From assembly GCA_026224975.1 (NCBI GenBank), contig JAMFRW010000018.1, forward strand, positions 1-49,100: DNA of 49,100 bases, read 5' to 3'. Under the pieces are notes generated by a model. That model worked only from the letters and a program-made list of their open reading frames with translations. It had not been told where the DNA came from and made no database searches. The stretch comes from Rhodoferax sp. Lineage in GTDB: Bacteria; Pseudomonadota; Gammaproteobacteria; Burkholderiales; Burkholderiaceae_C. A program made the position numbers and the translations under genes. Positions 28,124 to 36,814 of this stretch are shown here, piece by piece (position 1 is the first letter of the stretch; every line of letters starts with the position of its first letter).

Positions 28124-28510
28124 ATGGCAACTGCGAAGAAGGTTCCCGCGAAGAAAGCGGCAGCCGCAAAGAAGGCACCGGCGGCCAAGAAGGCGCCGGC
28201 TGCTGCGAAGACCGCGGCACCTGCGAAGAAAGCGGCTGCCAAGAAGGCGCCCGCTGTAAAGCGCACGCCCAACGCGGCCTTCATGAAGGCGATGACCCCG
28301 AGTGCGGCTCTGGCTGCGATCATCGGAGCGACCCCGGTGCCCCGCACCGAAGTCACGAAGAAGGTCTGGGAGTACATCAAGAAGAACGACCTTCAAGACA
28401 AGGCCAAGCGCACGATGATCAACGCCGACGCCAAGCTGAAGGAGATCTTCAAGAAGGCCCAGGTCTCGATGTTCGAGATGACCAAGCTGATCAACGGCCA
28501 CCTGAGCTGA
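28124..28510 (+). CDS. SWIB/MDM2-domain protein with histone-H1-like Lys/Ala tail
   Basis: A 128-residue basic protein. Residues 1-50 are lysine/alanine/proline repeats of the type AKKAPAAKK, like bacterial H1-like nucleoid proteins. Residues about 55-128 form a SWIB/MDM2 fold (SAALAAIIGATPVPRTEVTK, then WEYIKKNDLQD and a leucine/lysine-rich end). It probably binds DNA and nucleoid partners, but no bacterial SWIB protein has a settled role. The ATG at 28124 has a good ribosome site (GGAGAG); an upstream ATG at 28106 is less well placed. The 277 bp before it show no other gene. A strong terminator follows, so it seems monocistronic. Confidence 0.88.
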   Translation: MATAKKVPAKKAAAAKKAPAAKKAPAAAKTAAPAKKAAAKKAPAVKRTPNAAFMKAMTPSAALAAIIGATPVPRTEVTKKVWEYIKKNDLQDKAKRTMINADAKLKEIFKKAQVSMFEMTKLINGHLS

Positions 28511-28542
28511 GCGCTACAGAAGCGGCCCGCCCGCTTCACGAC

Positions 28543-28578
28543 AAAGGCCGATGCAGCGGTGCATCGGCCTTTTCTTTT
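28543..28578 (+). terminator. Rho-independent terminator after SWIB gene
   Basis: A perfect inverted repeat forms a 12-13-bp stem (AAAGGCCGATGCA with TGCATCGGCCTTT) around a GCGG loop, followed by TTTTCTTTTG. It lies 33 nt after the SWIB stop. The opposite strand has a short T-run too, so it may also help end the convergent hybrid-kinase transcript. Confidence 0.85.
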
Positions 28579-28583
28579 GCGCA

Positions 28584-31406
28584 TCAAGCGCGAGCGAGCG
28601 GACCCGACATCGCGCGCATCACGCGCGCCACGTCGATCGGCTTGGTCCAGTAGTCGTCGAACCCCGCTTGCTGCGCTGCGGCGATCTGCTCTTGCATCGC
28701 ATCGGCCGAGAGCGCGATGCAGTGCAGCGAGGCGGTCGTGGGATGGGCACGCAGTTGCTGCACGATGTGGATGCCGCTCATGTCGGGCAGGTTGATGTCG
28801 ATCAGCAGCAGGTCGGGCAGCAGCGCACGTGCTGCCTTCAGGCCTTGCGTGCCATCGCGGGCGATGTGCAGCGTCCAGCCATCGCTGTTGCGAAAGACCT
28901 CCTGCATCAGCAGCACGTTCAGCGGTTCGTCTTCGATGTAGAGCACCGCACGCCGGGGTGATGTCGCCGGCGCCAGGTTGACAAGTGATGCTGGCACCTT
29001 CGGTGCATCAGCCAAGGGCGCTTCGCAAGCACGCAGTTCGATGTCGAAACGGCAGCCTTCGCCGTCGCCGCTGGCCACGCTCAGGCAGCCGCGCATGGCC
29101 TCTGCGAGCTGACGCGCGATGACCAGTCCCAGGCCGTTGCCGTCGATGCGCCGCCGCTCGGCGCCCAAGCGGTTGAAGGGCTGGAACAATTGCGCCTGCT
29201 GCGCTTCGCTCAAGCCCGCGCCTTCGTCGCGCACGCCGAGGGTCACCACATCGTCACGGCGCATCAGACTCAAATGGACCATGCCGCCGGCGCGGTTGTA
29301 CTTGATTGCATTCGACAGCAGGTTCATCAGCACCTGCTCCAGCGCGCGCGATTCGGCCAAGACCCAGCAGGCCATCGGCGGCGAGTCGGCGGCGTCCATG
29401 CCGCCGAAGCGCACGCCGCGTGTCGACGCCAGCGGCTGGATCATCACGAGGCAGGTCTGCACCGTCTCCATCAGGTTGATCGGCGTCAGGCGCTGCGCCA
29501 GATCGCTCTGTTCGATGCGCGCGATGTCGAGCACGTCGTTCACCAAGGCCAACAGGTGCTGCCCCGAACGCTGCACGCCGTCGAGGCGGCGTTGCTGCTC
29601 GTCGGCCAGCACGTGATCGCGGTCGATTGCCATCAGTTGGGCGAAGCCGAGGATCCCGTTGAGGGGCGTTCGCAACTCGTGGCTTACGCGCGAAAGAAAC
29701 TCGCTCTTCGCGCGGCTGGCGCGTTCGGCGGTTTCCTTGTCGCGGCGCAGCGTGTCCACGGCCACAGGTTCGGTCACATCGCGGCAGGTGCCGATCAGCG
29801 ACACGGGCTGGCCCTGCGCGTCGCGCTTCATGCGCGCCACGACCTCCAGCCACGGTGCGAGGCCGTCTGGCCGCACGAAGCGAAAGCGTGCGTCCACACG
29901 GCCGGTGTCGTGGATCGCCCGTTCGACGGCCACCTGCGCGGCGGCACGGTCTTCCGGGTGGATGCCGAGAAACCACTGCGCCATGGTGTACGGCGGGTGC
30001 GGATGCGGCAGCCCGTGGTTGACGCAGGCGCGCGCATCGAAGTTCATCGCGCCGGTGGCAAGCTCGATCTGAGCGATGCCCATGCCGGTCGCATCGGCTG
30101 CGATCTCCCAGCGCTCTTCCGATGCCCGCAACTGCAGTTCGATCTTCTTGCGTTCGGTGATGTCGGCGGCCAGGCCCCGCCAGATGAGCGAGCCATCGGC
30201 CAGCCGCTCGGGCGACGAGGTCGAGCTCACCCAGCGCATGCTGCCGTCTTCATGGACGACGCGATATTCGGTCTGCAGCGGCTGCAGGCTCGCCTCATGC
30301 GCCAGGATCTCCTGGTGGACCCAATCGCGGTCGTCGGGGTGGACTGCTTTCAGAAAACGGCCGGGATCGCTCATGAGATCGTCGTACGGCACGCCGTACA
30401 ACTCCGTCATGCCGCGGTTGACGAACTGGAAGTTGCCGCTGCCATCGGTGCGGCGATGAAACTGGTAGAGCACGCCCGGCGTGCCCGCCGAGAGCTGGTG
30501 AAGCAGCAAGTCCTTGGCGCGCTGCGCGCTGCCGGCTTCGACGCTTCGGGTCACGTCGCGCGCGGTGCCGCGCCAGCCGGCCACACGGCCATGGTCATCG
30601 CGCAGCGGCACGGCGCTGTGCGAGACGATCAGCGCCTTGCCGGCTCGGAGCGTGTGGATCGGCACGCGTGAAAACGCCTCGCCGGTCTGCAGCAGGCTGT
30701 GCAGCGTGGAGCCATCGGGGTGCGGCACGCCGATGGCATCGAGCTGCGGGCCGTCGGCGATGGTGCGGCCGATGAGCGCGAGCGCCGGCTCGCCGACGAT
30801 GCTCTCGATCGCGCCGGAAATCCAGGTGTACGCGAGCGCGGCATCGATCTCCCACATCCAGTCACCGGACGCGCGCGCGAAGTCGAGCAGGCGCTGGCGC
30901 TCGGTGTCGAAGCCATTGGCGCGATGGCGCGCCTGCAGCAACGCGCAGGCGGTTGTCGCGAGCGCCAGCAGCGCATCCAACTGCGCAGGCATGAGCTGGC
31001 GCGGGACGGTGTCGAAGACACAGAGCGTGCCGATGCGCGCGCCGTCGATGCTCAGCGGCTTGCCCGCGTAGTAGCGCAGATGCGCCTCGCCGATCACGTT
31101 CGGGTTGTCGGCAAAGCGCGGGTCGAGCGTCGCGTCCTGCACTTCGAGCAACGCGTCGGAATGGATCGCATGCGCACAGAAAGAAACAGCGCGCGTCGCG
31201 TGCGCGATGTCCACGCCATGCGTCGCCTTGCACCATTGGCGGTGCTCGTCGATCAACGAGATCATCGACACCGGACAGCCGGTGATCAGCGCCGCGCAAC
31301 GCGCCAGCGCATCGAAGCTTTCTTCCGGCGCCGTGTCGAGCACGCCGATGCTGCGCAGGGTGCTCAGCCGCTCCGGTTCGTTCTCGGGCAACGGGGCGGC
31401 GGGCAT
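28584..31406 (-). CDS. GAF/PAS hybrid sensor histidine kinase with receiver
   Basis: A 940-residue soluble hybrid kinase with no membrane helix. In order: a GAF domain of the YP-redox-sensor type (about 20-165, ISLIDEHRQWCKATHGVD); three PAS/PAC modules (about 170-285, 300-415, 430-550); HisKA with the phospho-histidine near 574 (SRVSHELRTPLNGILGFAQL); an HATPase_c domain (N box NLLSNAIKYN, G box GNGLGLVIARQL); and a C-terminal receiver with the phospho-aspartate near 869 (LLLIDINLPDMSG) and lysine in DDYWTKPI. No histidine phosphotransfer domain is fused and none is nearby. It is convergent with the SWIB gene. The ligand and output are unknown. Confidence 0.92.
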   Translation of the reverse strand: MPAAPLPENEPERLSTLRSIGVLDTAPEESFDALARCAALITGCPVSMISLIDEHRQWCKATHGVDIAHATRAVSFCAHAIHSDALLEVQDATLDPRFADNPNVIGEAHLRYYAGKPLSIDGARIGTLCVFDTVPRQLMPAQLDALLALATTACALLQARHRANGFDTERQRLLDFARASGDWMWEIDAALAYTWISGAIESIVGEPALALIGRTIADGPQLDAIGVPHPDGSTLHSLLQTGEAFSRVPIHTLRAGKALIVSHSAVPLRDDHGRVAGWRGTARDVTRSVEAGSAQRAKDLLLHQLSAGTPGVLYQFHRRTDGSGNFQFVNRGMTELYGVPYDDLMSDPGRFLKAVHPDDRDWVHQEILAHEASLQPLQTEYRVVHEDGSMRWVSSTSSPERLADGSLIWRGLAADITERKKIELQLRASEERWEIAADATGMGIAQIELATGAMNFDARACVNHGLPHPHPPYTMAQWFLGIHPEDRAAAQVAVERAIHDTGRVDARFRFVRPDGLAPWLEVVARMKRDAQGQPVSLIGTCRDVTEPVAVDTLRRDKETAERASRAKSEFLSRVSHELRTPLNGILGFAQLMAIDRDHVLADEQQRRLDGVQRSGQHLLALVNDVLDIARIEQSDLAQRLTPINLMETVQTCLVMIQPLASTRGVRFGGMDAADSPPMACWVLAESRALEQVLMNLLSNAIKYNRAGGMVHLSLMRRDDVVTLGVRDEGAGLSEAQQAQLFQPFNRLGAERRRIDGNGLGLVIARQLAEAMRGCLSVASGDGEGCRFDIELRACEAPLADAPKVPASLVNLAPATSPRRAVLYIEDEPLNVLLMQEVFRNSDGWTLHIARDGTQGLKAARALLPDLLLIDINLPDMSGIHIVQQLRAHPTTASLHCIALSADAMQEQIAAAQQAGFDDYWTKPIDVARVMRAMSGPLARA

Positions 31407-31431
31407 GGAGTGCTGTTGGTGGCGGCTGAGC

Positions 31432-32046
31432 TCAAGCCGCAGCCAAGCGCCGCTGAACGAAATCGAGCCGGTCCTGGCCCCAGAACATCTCGCCGTCGAT
31501 CACGTAGCTCGGTGAACCGAACACGCCGACATCGATCGCACGCCGTGTGTTGGCTTCGAAGCTCGCCTGCGCAGCAGGCGCTAGCGAATCGTCGAGTCGG
31601 CCTTCGGCCAAGCCGAGCGCGGCGAGCATCGCGGCCAGCACCGCCGGATCGGCGATGTTGCGCTGCTCGGCCCACACGCCGGTCATCACCGCGCCGGTGA
31701 GTGCCATGGCGGCGTCGGTGCCATCGTGCTGATCGACCGCGATGATCAGCCGCGAGGCCGCATCGCTCGCCACCGGAAAGAACGCCGGCTCGATGTGCAT
31801 CGGTAAGCCGAGGTGTTCGCTGAAGCGCTTCAGCTCCACCAGCCGATACGCCTGACGCTGTGGCGCCCGCTTGGCCAGCGGCAGGCCGCCCGACACGGGG
31901 AACACCTGGCCCAGATCGACCGGCAGCACCTTGACCGCGGCGCCCGCAGCGCGCGCGATCTCGGTGACGCGGCGATGCCCCAGATAGGCCCACGGCGAGT
32001 GCGGCGCGAGGTAGTAATCGACGGTACGGCTCACGAAGACCTCCAT
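31432..32046 (-). CDS. 2-hydroxychromene-2-carboxylate isomerase-like (DsbA fold)
   Basis: A 204-residue thioredoxin-fold protein. The N-terminal motif DYYLAPHSPWAYLG puts serine-proline where oxidoreductases have CxxC, so it is not a disulfide enzyme. It matches the kappa-GST/2-hydroxychromene-2-carboxylate isomerase family, glutathione-dependent enzymes of aromatic degradation. The C-terminal VFGSPSYVIDGEMFWGQDRL is the typical cis-Pro region and GQDRL end. No other naphthalene-pathway gene is near, so its true substrate is open. The ATG at 32046 was chosen; codons further up lack family residues. The next gene upstream on the same strand is the chloride channel, 29 nt away. Confidence 0.85.
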   Translation of the reverse strand: MEVFVSRTVDYYLAPHSPWAYLGHRRVTEIARAAGAAVKVLPVDLGQVFPVSGGLPLAKRAPQRQAYRLVELKRFSEHLGLPMHIEPAFFPVASDAASRLIIAVDQHDGTDAAMALTGAVMTGVWAEQRNIADPAVLAAMLAALGLAEGRLDDSLAPAAQASFEANTRRAIDVGVFGSPSYVIDGEMFWGQDRLDFVQRRLAAA

Positions 32047-32075
32047 GCACAAGTGGCGAGTCTAGCCCGGCAGGC

Positions 32076-33467
32076 CTACCCGGTGGTGTCTGGTGGAGGC
32101 TTCTTGCCAGGTGGTGCGGGCGCTTGCGCCGTCACTTCCTTGGCCGCCTCTGCTGCCACATCCGCCGGCATCATGCCCAGCGACAACTGCTGGTACAGCT
32201 CCGGCCCGAACTGCGCGCTCACCGTCTTGGCCAGAAACGCGACTGCCATCAGGCTGATCACCATCTGGTGGCCGTTGACCATCTCCATCACGATGATCGC
32301 CGCGGTGATCGGTGATTGCGTGACGGCCGCCAGGAAGGCCGCCATGCAAAGCGCGATCCACGCATGCGCGTCCACCGACAAGCCGAGCCACTGAGCGAGG
32401 TCGGTGCCGAGGGCCGCACCCACCGCCAGCGCGGGTGCGAAGATGCCGCCGGGAATCCCGCTGAAGTAAGTGACCAGCGTGGCCAGATAGCGCGTGATCG
32501 GCGCATGCCACGCGAGCACATGCTGGCCGGCAATCGCCTGCGATGTGATGCTGTAGCCGCTGCCGAACGAGGTGCCGCCGCTCGCCCAGCCAAGCACCGC
32601 CACCATCAGGCCGCAGCCGCCCGCGAACCACACCGGGTGCGCGCGCCGCCAGGCCCACAGCGTCCACATCGGATGGCGTTGCGGTTGCAGCAGCAAGCGG
32701 CTGAACAGGCCACCCAGCACGCCGCACAGCAGTCCGCACACCAGCGTGGGCAGCAGCACCGCGGTGCCCAGGTCGCGCACCGTCAACTGGCCGAAGTAGG
32801 TGTAGTTGCCCTTGAGCGCAATCGCGACCAGACCCGAGATGATGATGGTGCTGACCAGCACGCCGCTCGTCCGCGTCTCCAGCCGGCGCCCGAGTTCTTC
32901 GACCGCGAAGACGATGCCCGCCAGCGGAGTGTTGAAGGCCGCGGCAATGCCGGCCGCGCCGCCGGCGATCAGCAGATCGGAAGATCGGATCGCACGGTTG
33001 TTCGGCAAGAAGCGGTTCGCAAAATGCAGGATCGACGCGGCCACCTGTACCGAAGGGCCTTCGCGACCCGCGGAAAATCCGCCCAACAAGGCGAGCGATC
33101 CCAGCACGACCTTGCCGACCGCAATGCGCAGCGAGATCAACGCCGTGACCGGCCGGCCCATCGCCGTCAAACGCGTGGCCGCCACCACCTGCGGAATGCC
33201 GCTGCCGACGGCACCCGGCACGAAGCGGCGCGTGGCCCAGACCACGCCCATGCCGATCAGCGGCGTGACGATGAAAGGCGACCACTGCCACCCGGCGCGC
33301 AGGTGATCGAAGAGGCTCAACGCAAGTTCGGCCAGGCTCGCGAAACCGACCACCGCCAGGCCCGCGGCGCCGGCCGCGATCCACAGCACTGCGCGAACAC
33401 GCCAGCGCAAGCGATGCCGCGGATCGCGCAGGAACTTCAGGCTGAAGAATTCGGAGGAAGGGCGCAC
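32076..33467 (-). CDS. CLC-family chloride channel/H+:Cl- antiporter (ClcB-like)
   Basis: A 463-residue membrane protein with the CLC signatures GSGIPQV, GREGPSV (gating glutamate) and GGIFAPALA. A glutamate pair in AVEELGRR matches the internal proton glutamate of antiporters, and LYQQL gives the chloride-lining tyrosine region. About 10-12 hydrophobic segments are visible, and there are no C-terminal CBS domains. The last ~30 residues are Ala/Pro-rich. It probably exchanges chloride for protons in acid or ion stress. It is transcribed with or just before the isomerase gene and lies 21 nt downstream of marR on the same strand. Confidence 0.9.
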   Translation of the reverse strand: MRPSSEFFSLKFLRDPRHRLRWRVRAVLWIAAGAAGLAVVGFASLAELALSLFDHLRAGWQWSPFIVTPLIGMGVVWATRRFVPGAVGSGIPQVVAATRLTAMGRPVTALISLRIAVGKVVLGSLALLGGFSAGREGPSVQVAASILHFANRFLPNNRAIRSSDLLIAGGAAGIAAAFNTPLAGIVFAVEELGRRLETRTSGVLVSTIIISGLVAIALKGNYTYFGQLTVRDLGTAVLLPTLVCGLLCGVLGGLFSRLLLQPQRHPMWTLWAWRRAHPVWFAGGCGLMVAVLGWASGGTSFGSGYSITSQAIAGQHVLAWHAPITRYLATLVTYFSGIPGGIFAPALAVGAALGTDLAQWLGLSVDAHAWIALCMAAFLAAVTQSPITAAIIVMEMVNGHQMVISLMAVAFLAKTVSAQFGPELYQQLSLGMMPADVAAEAAKEVTAQAPAPPGKKPPPDTTG

Positions 33468-33488
33468 GTGTGCAATCTTGGGACTGAA

Positions 33489-33962
33489 CTACTCGGTGAA
33501 CGGCAGTGGCTTGGCCGCCAGCGTTGCGTCATATCCACCCATCGCTTCGACCAATACGGCGAGCCCCGCATGCACCTTGCGAAGCTGCTGCGGCGTGAGC
33601 GACTCCAGCACATGCGGCAACAGCCCGCGCGTCGGGCCGGGTGCGCGCTGCAAGACCTTGCGGCCGGCGGGCGTCAAGTGGATGTGAACGATGCGCAGGT
33701 CTTGCGCCGACCGGTCCTTGCGCACCAGGCCTTGCAGTTCGAGCCGGTTCAAGAGGTTGCTCGCGGTGGTCTGGTGAACGCGAAGCCGGTGCGCCAGCTC
33801 GCCGACTTTCAGGCCATCGGACTCGGCCACTTCATGCAGGGCCCACAACTGTGCGCCTGGATAGCCGGTAGCGCGTTCGAGCAGCGCGGAGTGCGAATCG
33901 GCCAGGCGCACGACCACTCGTAGTTGCTGCAACACATCCATGCCCCGCGCGCTGGCCTTCAT
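33489..33962 (-). CDS. MarR-family transcriptional regulator
   Basis: A 157-residue winged-helix regulator. The DNA-binding part is LKVGELAHRLRVHQTTASNL, then NRLELQGLVRKDRSAQDLR, flanked by dimerisation helices. The chosen start, MKASARGMDV (ATG at 33962), lies 11 nt from a palindromic TATATT-N6-AATATA site, so the gene is probably autoregulated. Longer versions would translate through that site. It diverges from the cation antiporter gene and heads a same-strand run with the chloride channel, so ion transport may be its regulon. This is inferred from layout. Confidence 0.9.
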   Translation of the reverse strand: MKASARGMDVLQQLRVVVRLADSHSALLERATGYPGAQLWALHEVAESDGLKVGELAHRLRVHQTTASNLLNRLELQGLVRKDRSAQDLRIVHIHLTPAGRKVLQRAPGPTRGLLPHVLESLTPQQLRKVHAGLAVLVEAMGGYDATLAAKPLPFTE

Positions 33963-33973
33963 CGTGCGCAAAG

Positions 33974-33991
33974 TATATTCCTGCAAATATA
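33974..33991. promoter_or_regulatory. MarR-type operator TATATT-N6-AATATA
   Basis: A perfect 6-bp inverted repeat around CCTGCA, 18 bp in all, stands out as AT-rich in GC-rich surroundings. Its size and symmetry are typical of MarR sites, and TATATT/AATATA could double as -10 elements. It is 11 nt from the marR start and 113 nt from the divergent antiporter start, so one site could serve both. Confidence 0.65.
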
Positions 33992-34104
33992 AAGTGCCAA
34001 GCATCGTCGCGCGCGGCTGGTCATCGACCCAGCGCGTTAACCTGCGCGCCCGATCGGAGGTTGCCGGCACGGTCAGGGCCAATCACAACAAGAAAGGGAC
34101 AGCG

Positions 34105-35301
34105 ATGGACATGGAACGCTTGGGGCCGGTGATGGTGTGGCCGCTGATGCTGCTGGCGGCATGGGTCGCCGGCGAATGGCTGTTTCGCCGCTGGCGGCTG
34201 CCGCGCGTGTGCGCTTATGGTGTCGTCGGCCTGGCGCTCGGTGGCATCGGCCTCTCGCAAAACGCGGCACCACACGAGGCGCTCACGTCGGTCGCGAACA
34301 TCGCGCTCGCCTTGACGCTCTTCGAACTCGGCTACCGCATCAACCCGCGCTGGTTTCGTCATAACCCGTGGGTGCTCGCGGCCGGGCTGGCGCAAGCGGT
34401 GCTGACCTTCGTGGCGGTGCTGTGGGTGTCCGGCCTCTTCGGCGTGGCGATGGACCAGCGCTTGGTATTGGCCGCGTTGTGCGTCGCCACCTCGCCCGCA
34501 GCGGTGATGCGCGTGACCCACGAACTGCACAGCGCCGGCCAGGTGACCGAGCGCGTGCTGCACCTGTGTGCGCTCAACTGCCTGGTGGCCGTGCTGCTGC
34601 TCAAGCTCGTCGTCGGCTATTGGCATCTGGAAACGAGCGGCGATTTCGCCATGGCCGCTTTCAACAGCATCTATGTGCTGGTGCTCTCGCTGATCGTCGG
34701 CGCGATGTTCGGCTTCATCGCGCCGGCGTTGATTCGCCTTGCGACCAGCACGCAGGCAACCACTGTGACTTTCGCGATCCTCGTGCTGCTGTTGGCCGGC
34801 GTCGCGCAAAAGCTCCATCTCTCGCCGCTGCTCGCGGCCTTGGCCTTTGGTGCCGTCGCGCGTGAACGCCGTGTCATGTTGAGCCATGCGCAACGCAACT
34901 TCGGCGCCTTGGGTGATTTGCTCTCGGTGTTCCTCTTCGTCTTCATCGGCAGCCTGCTGTCATGGAGTGGCATGGCGGCGGGCTTGCTGCTCGGCGCAGC
35001 CTTGCTGATCGTGCGCAGCGCCGCGCACACGCTGGTCAATGTGAGCGTCGCGCAAGTGAGCGGCACCACTTGGCGCAAGGGCGCGCTGACGGGCTTGGCG
35101 CTGATGCCGATGTCGGCCTTTGCCTTGTTGCTGCTGGAAGAAAGCCGCCTCTACGGCTTCGACCTGGCGCGCGAAAGCCTGCCGGTGATCGCCGGCCTGC
35201 TGGTGCTGCTGGAAATCGTCGGCCCGCTCTTCACGCAACGCGCCTTGCTGTGGGCCGGCGAAGCGCCGACCAGCGAAACTCCCGCCATCAAAGAGAGCTG
35301 A
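34105..35301 (+). CDS. Cation:proton antiporter (CPA2-like) membrane protein
   Basis: A 398-residue protein with about 11-12 hydrophobic helices, of the Na+/H+ exchanger-like superfamily (KefB/NapA type). Family-like segments are [36 protein letters not shown] and [16 protein letters not shown]. The TDP/ND acidic pair of many exchangers reads TSP here, so the coupled ion and stoichiometry are uncertain. There is no C-terminal RCK/TrkA domain. The ATG at 34105 has AAAGGGA as ribosome site. It is divergent from marR and followed one nucleotide later by the YbdK-type gene. Confidence 0.83.
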   Translation: MDMERLGPVMVWPLMLLAAWVAGEWLFRRWRLPRVCAYGVVGLALGGIGLSQNAAPHEALTSVANIALALTLFELGYRINPRWFRHNPWVLAAGLAQAVLTFVAVLWVSGLFGVAMDQRLVLAALCVATSPAAVMRVTHELHSAGQVTERVLHLCALNCLVAVLLLKLVVGYWHLETSGDFAMAAFNSIYVLVLSLIVGAMFGFIAPALIRLATSTQATTVTFAILVLLLAGVAQKLHLSPLLAALAFGAVARERRVMLSHAQRNFGALGDLLSVFLFVFIGSLLSWSGMAAGLLLGAALLIVRSAAHTLVNVSVAQVSGTTWRKGALTGLALMPMSAFALLLLEESRLYGFDLARESLPVIAGLLVLLEIVGPLFTQRALLWAGEAPTSETPAIKES

Positions 35302-35302
35302 C

Positions 35303-36442
35303 ATGCCACTGCAAGCCTTCGAAAAATCCGACGCGCTCTCGCTCGGTGTCGAGCTCGAACTCCAGCTCGTGAACACCTACGATTTCGACCTGACCGCGGG
35401 TGCGACGGATCTGCTGGAGCTGCTTTCGCGCGCGCCGTTTCCCGGCACCGTCACGCCCGAGATCACACTCAGCATGATCGAGATCGCGACCGGCATCCAG
35501 AAGCAGCACGGCCCGCTGCTGGCCGAGTTGCAAGGTATGCGCGACACGCTCACCGCCGCCTGCGACCGGCTCAACATCGACATCGCCGGCGGTGGCACGC
35601 ACCCGTTCCAGCGCTGGTCGGAGCGGCGCATCTTCTCCAAGCCGCGCTTCGAGGAGCTTTCGCAGCTCTATGGTTATCTCGCCAAGCAGTTCACCGTGTT
35701 CGGCCAGCATGTGCATGTGGGCTGCGCGTCGGGCGACGACGCGCTTTTCCTGCTGCATTCGCTCAGCCGCTATGTGCCGCACTTCATCGCGCTCAGCGCC
35801 TCGTCGCCTTACTTCCAGGGCGTCGATACCCTGTTCGATTCGGCCCGGCTCAACTCGGTCTTCGCCTTTCCGCTCAGCGGCCGCGCGCCCTTCACCTTGA
35901 GCTGGGACGACTTCGCCCACGGTTACTTCACCAAGATGGAGTCGACCGGCGTCGTCAAGTCGATGAAGGACTTTTACTGGGACATCCGCCCCAAGCCCGA
36001 ATTCGGCACCATCGAGCTGCGCGTGTGCGACACGCCGCTCACCGTCGAACGCGCCGCCGCGCTGGCGTGCTACCTGCAAGCCGTGTGCAGCCGGCTCCTG
36101 GAACGCGTGGAACCCACGCCGACCGAAGACGATTACCTCGTCTACACCTTCAACCGCTTCCAGGCCTGCCGCTTCGGGCTCGATGGGTTGATGGTCGACC
36201 CGCAAACCCGCGAGCGCCGCACCATCCGCGAAGACATTCTGGTGACGCTGCGGCATGTGGAGCCGCACATGACCGCACTCAACAGCCTGGCGGCGTTCGA
36301 CGAAATCGAGCGCTGTGCCGCGCGCGACGGCAACCACGCCACACACTTGCGCCAGGTCTTTGCCGATTCGGGCAACGTGCAGAGCGTGGTGCAGGAGAGT
36401 ACGCGCGCCCTCCGTAGAGGGCCGGGGGCTGCGACTTTATAA
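35303..36442 (+). CDS. YbdK-family carboxylate-amine ligase (GCS2)
   Basis: A 379-residue ATP-dependent ligase of the glutamate-cysteine ligase type-2 family. The N-terminal [17 protein letters not shown] and [12 protein letters not shown] hold the metal/ATP acidic residues, FGQHVHVGC and [18 protein letters not shown] are family signatures, and the length matches E. coli YbdK (372). YbdK has weak glutamate-cysteine ligase activity and its true role is unclear. It starts one nucleotide after the antiporter stop, so the two are translationally linked. The stop codon overlaps a TATAAT that may be the promoter for the acyl carrier protein gene. Confidence 0.9.
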   Translation: MPLQAFEKSDALSLGVELELQLVNTYDFDLTAGATDLLELLSRAPFPGTVTPEITLSMIEIATGIQKQHGPLLAELQGMRDTLTAACDRLNIDIAGGGTHPFQRWSERRIFSKPRFEELSQLYGYLAKQFTVFGQHVHVGCASGDDALFLLHSLSRYVPHFIALSASSPYFQGVDTLFDSARLNSVFAFPLSGRAPFTLSWDDFAHGYFTKMESTGVVKSMKDFYWDIRPKPEFGTIELRVCDTPLTVERAAALACYLQAVCSRLLERVEPTPTEDDYLVYTFNRFQACRFGLDGLMVDPQTRERRTIREDILVTLRHVEPHMTALNSLAAFDEIERCAARDGNHATHLRQVFADSGNVQSVVQESTRALRRGPGAATL

Positions 36443-36443
36443 T
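36438..36443 (+). promoter_or_regulatory. Consensus -10 hexamer TATAAT before ACP gene
   Basis: A perfect TATAAT overlaps the YbdK stop codon, 53 nt before the ACP start. Downstream, GGTTCTGTT-ACA-AACAGCAACC (36449-36470) forms an imperfect inverted repeat that could be a leader hairpin or operator. No good -35 hexamer sits at the right distance (TAGAGG at 17 bp), so any promoter may be weak or need an activator. Confidence 0.4.
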
Positions 36444-36496
36444 TCGAGGTTCTGTTACAAACAGCAACCTACTCCGAGCCAGCCTCGATTTCCCCG

Positions 36497-36766
36497 ATGA
36501 GCAGCATCCAGCAAGCCGTGTTCGAGATCATTTCCAAAGAGGCTCCGGTCGACATGGACAAGATCAGCATGGATTCCACGCTGGCCGATCTGGACATCGC
36601 CTCGCTCACCGTTGCCGAAATCGTCTTCGCGATCGAAGACCATTTCAACATCGACATGCCCGACCGCGACCCCGAATTCCCCATCGATTCGGTGCGCGGC
36701 CTGGTCGAAGCGGTCGATCGGCTGGTCGCGGCCAAGGGCACGGCTGCGGCGCCGCCCGCGCCATAA
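36497..36766 (+). CDS. Acyl carrier protein, non-housekeeping type
   Basis: An 89-residue acidic protein with the ACP four-helix pattern. The phosphopantetheine serine is Ser36 in LADLDIASLTVAEIVFAIED; the usual Asp before it (DSL) is Ala35. The next helix (FNIDMPD) is normal, and the tail is Ala/Pro-rich. With the ketoacyl synthase 48 nt downstream it forms a dedicated pair like NodF-NodE or other secondary acyl systems, not the housekeeping acpP-fabF. No holo-ACP synthase or reductases are nearby, so it would borrow those from fatty-acid synthesis. Confidence 0.88.
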   Translation: MSSIQQAVFEIISKEAPVDMDKISMDSTLADLDIASLTVAEIVFAIEDHFNIDMPDRDPEFPIDSVRGLVEAVDRLVAAKGTAAAPPAP

Positions 36767-36814
36767 GCGGCCTGCCGACACCGCGCTATCGCTTCCTCGA
36801 TCCGTTCGTTTCGA

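Noticed and set aside
31432-32046. DsbA-type disulfide oxidoreductase
   Set aside because: The CxxC position reads HSPWAY without cysteines; the isomerase/kappa-GST family fits better.
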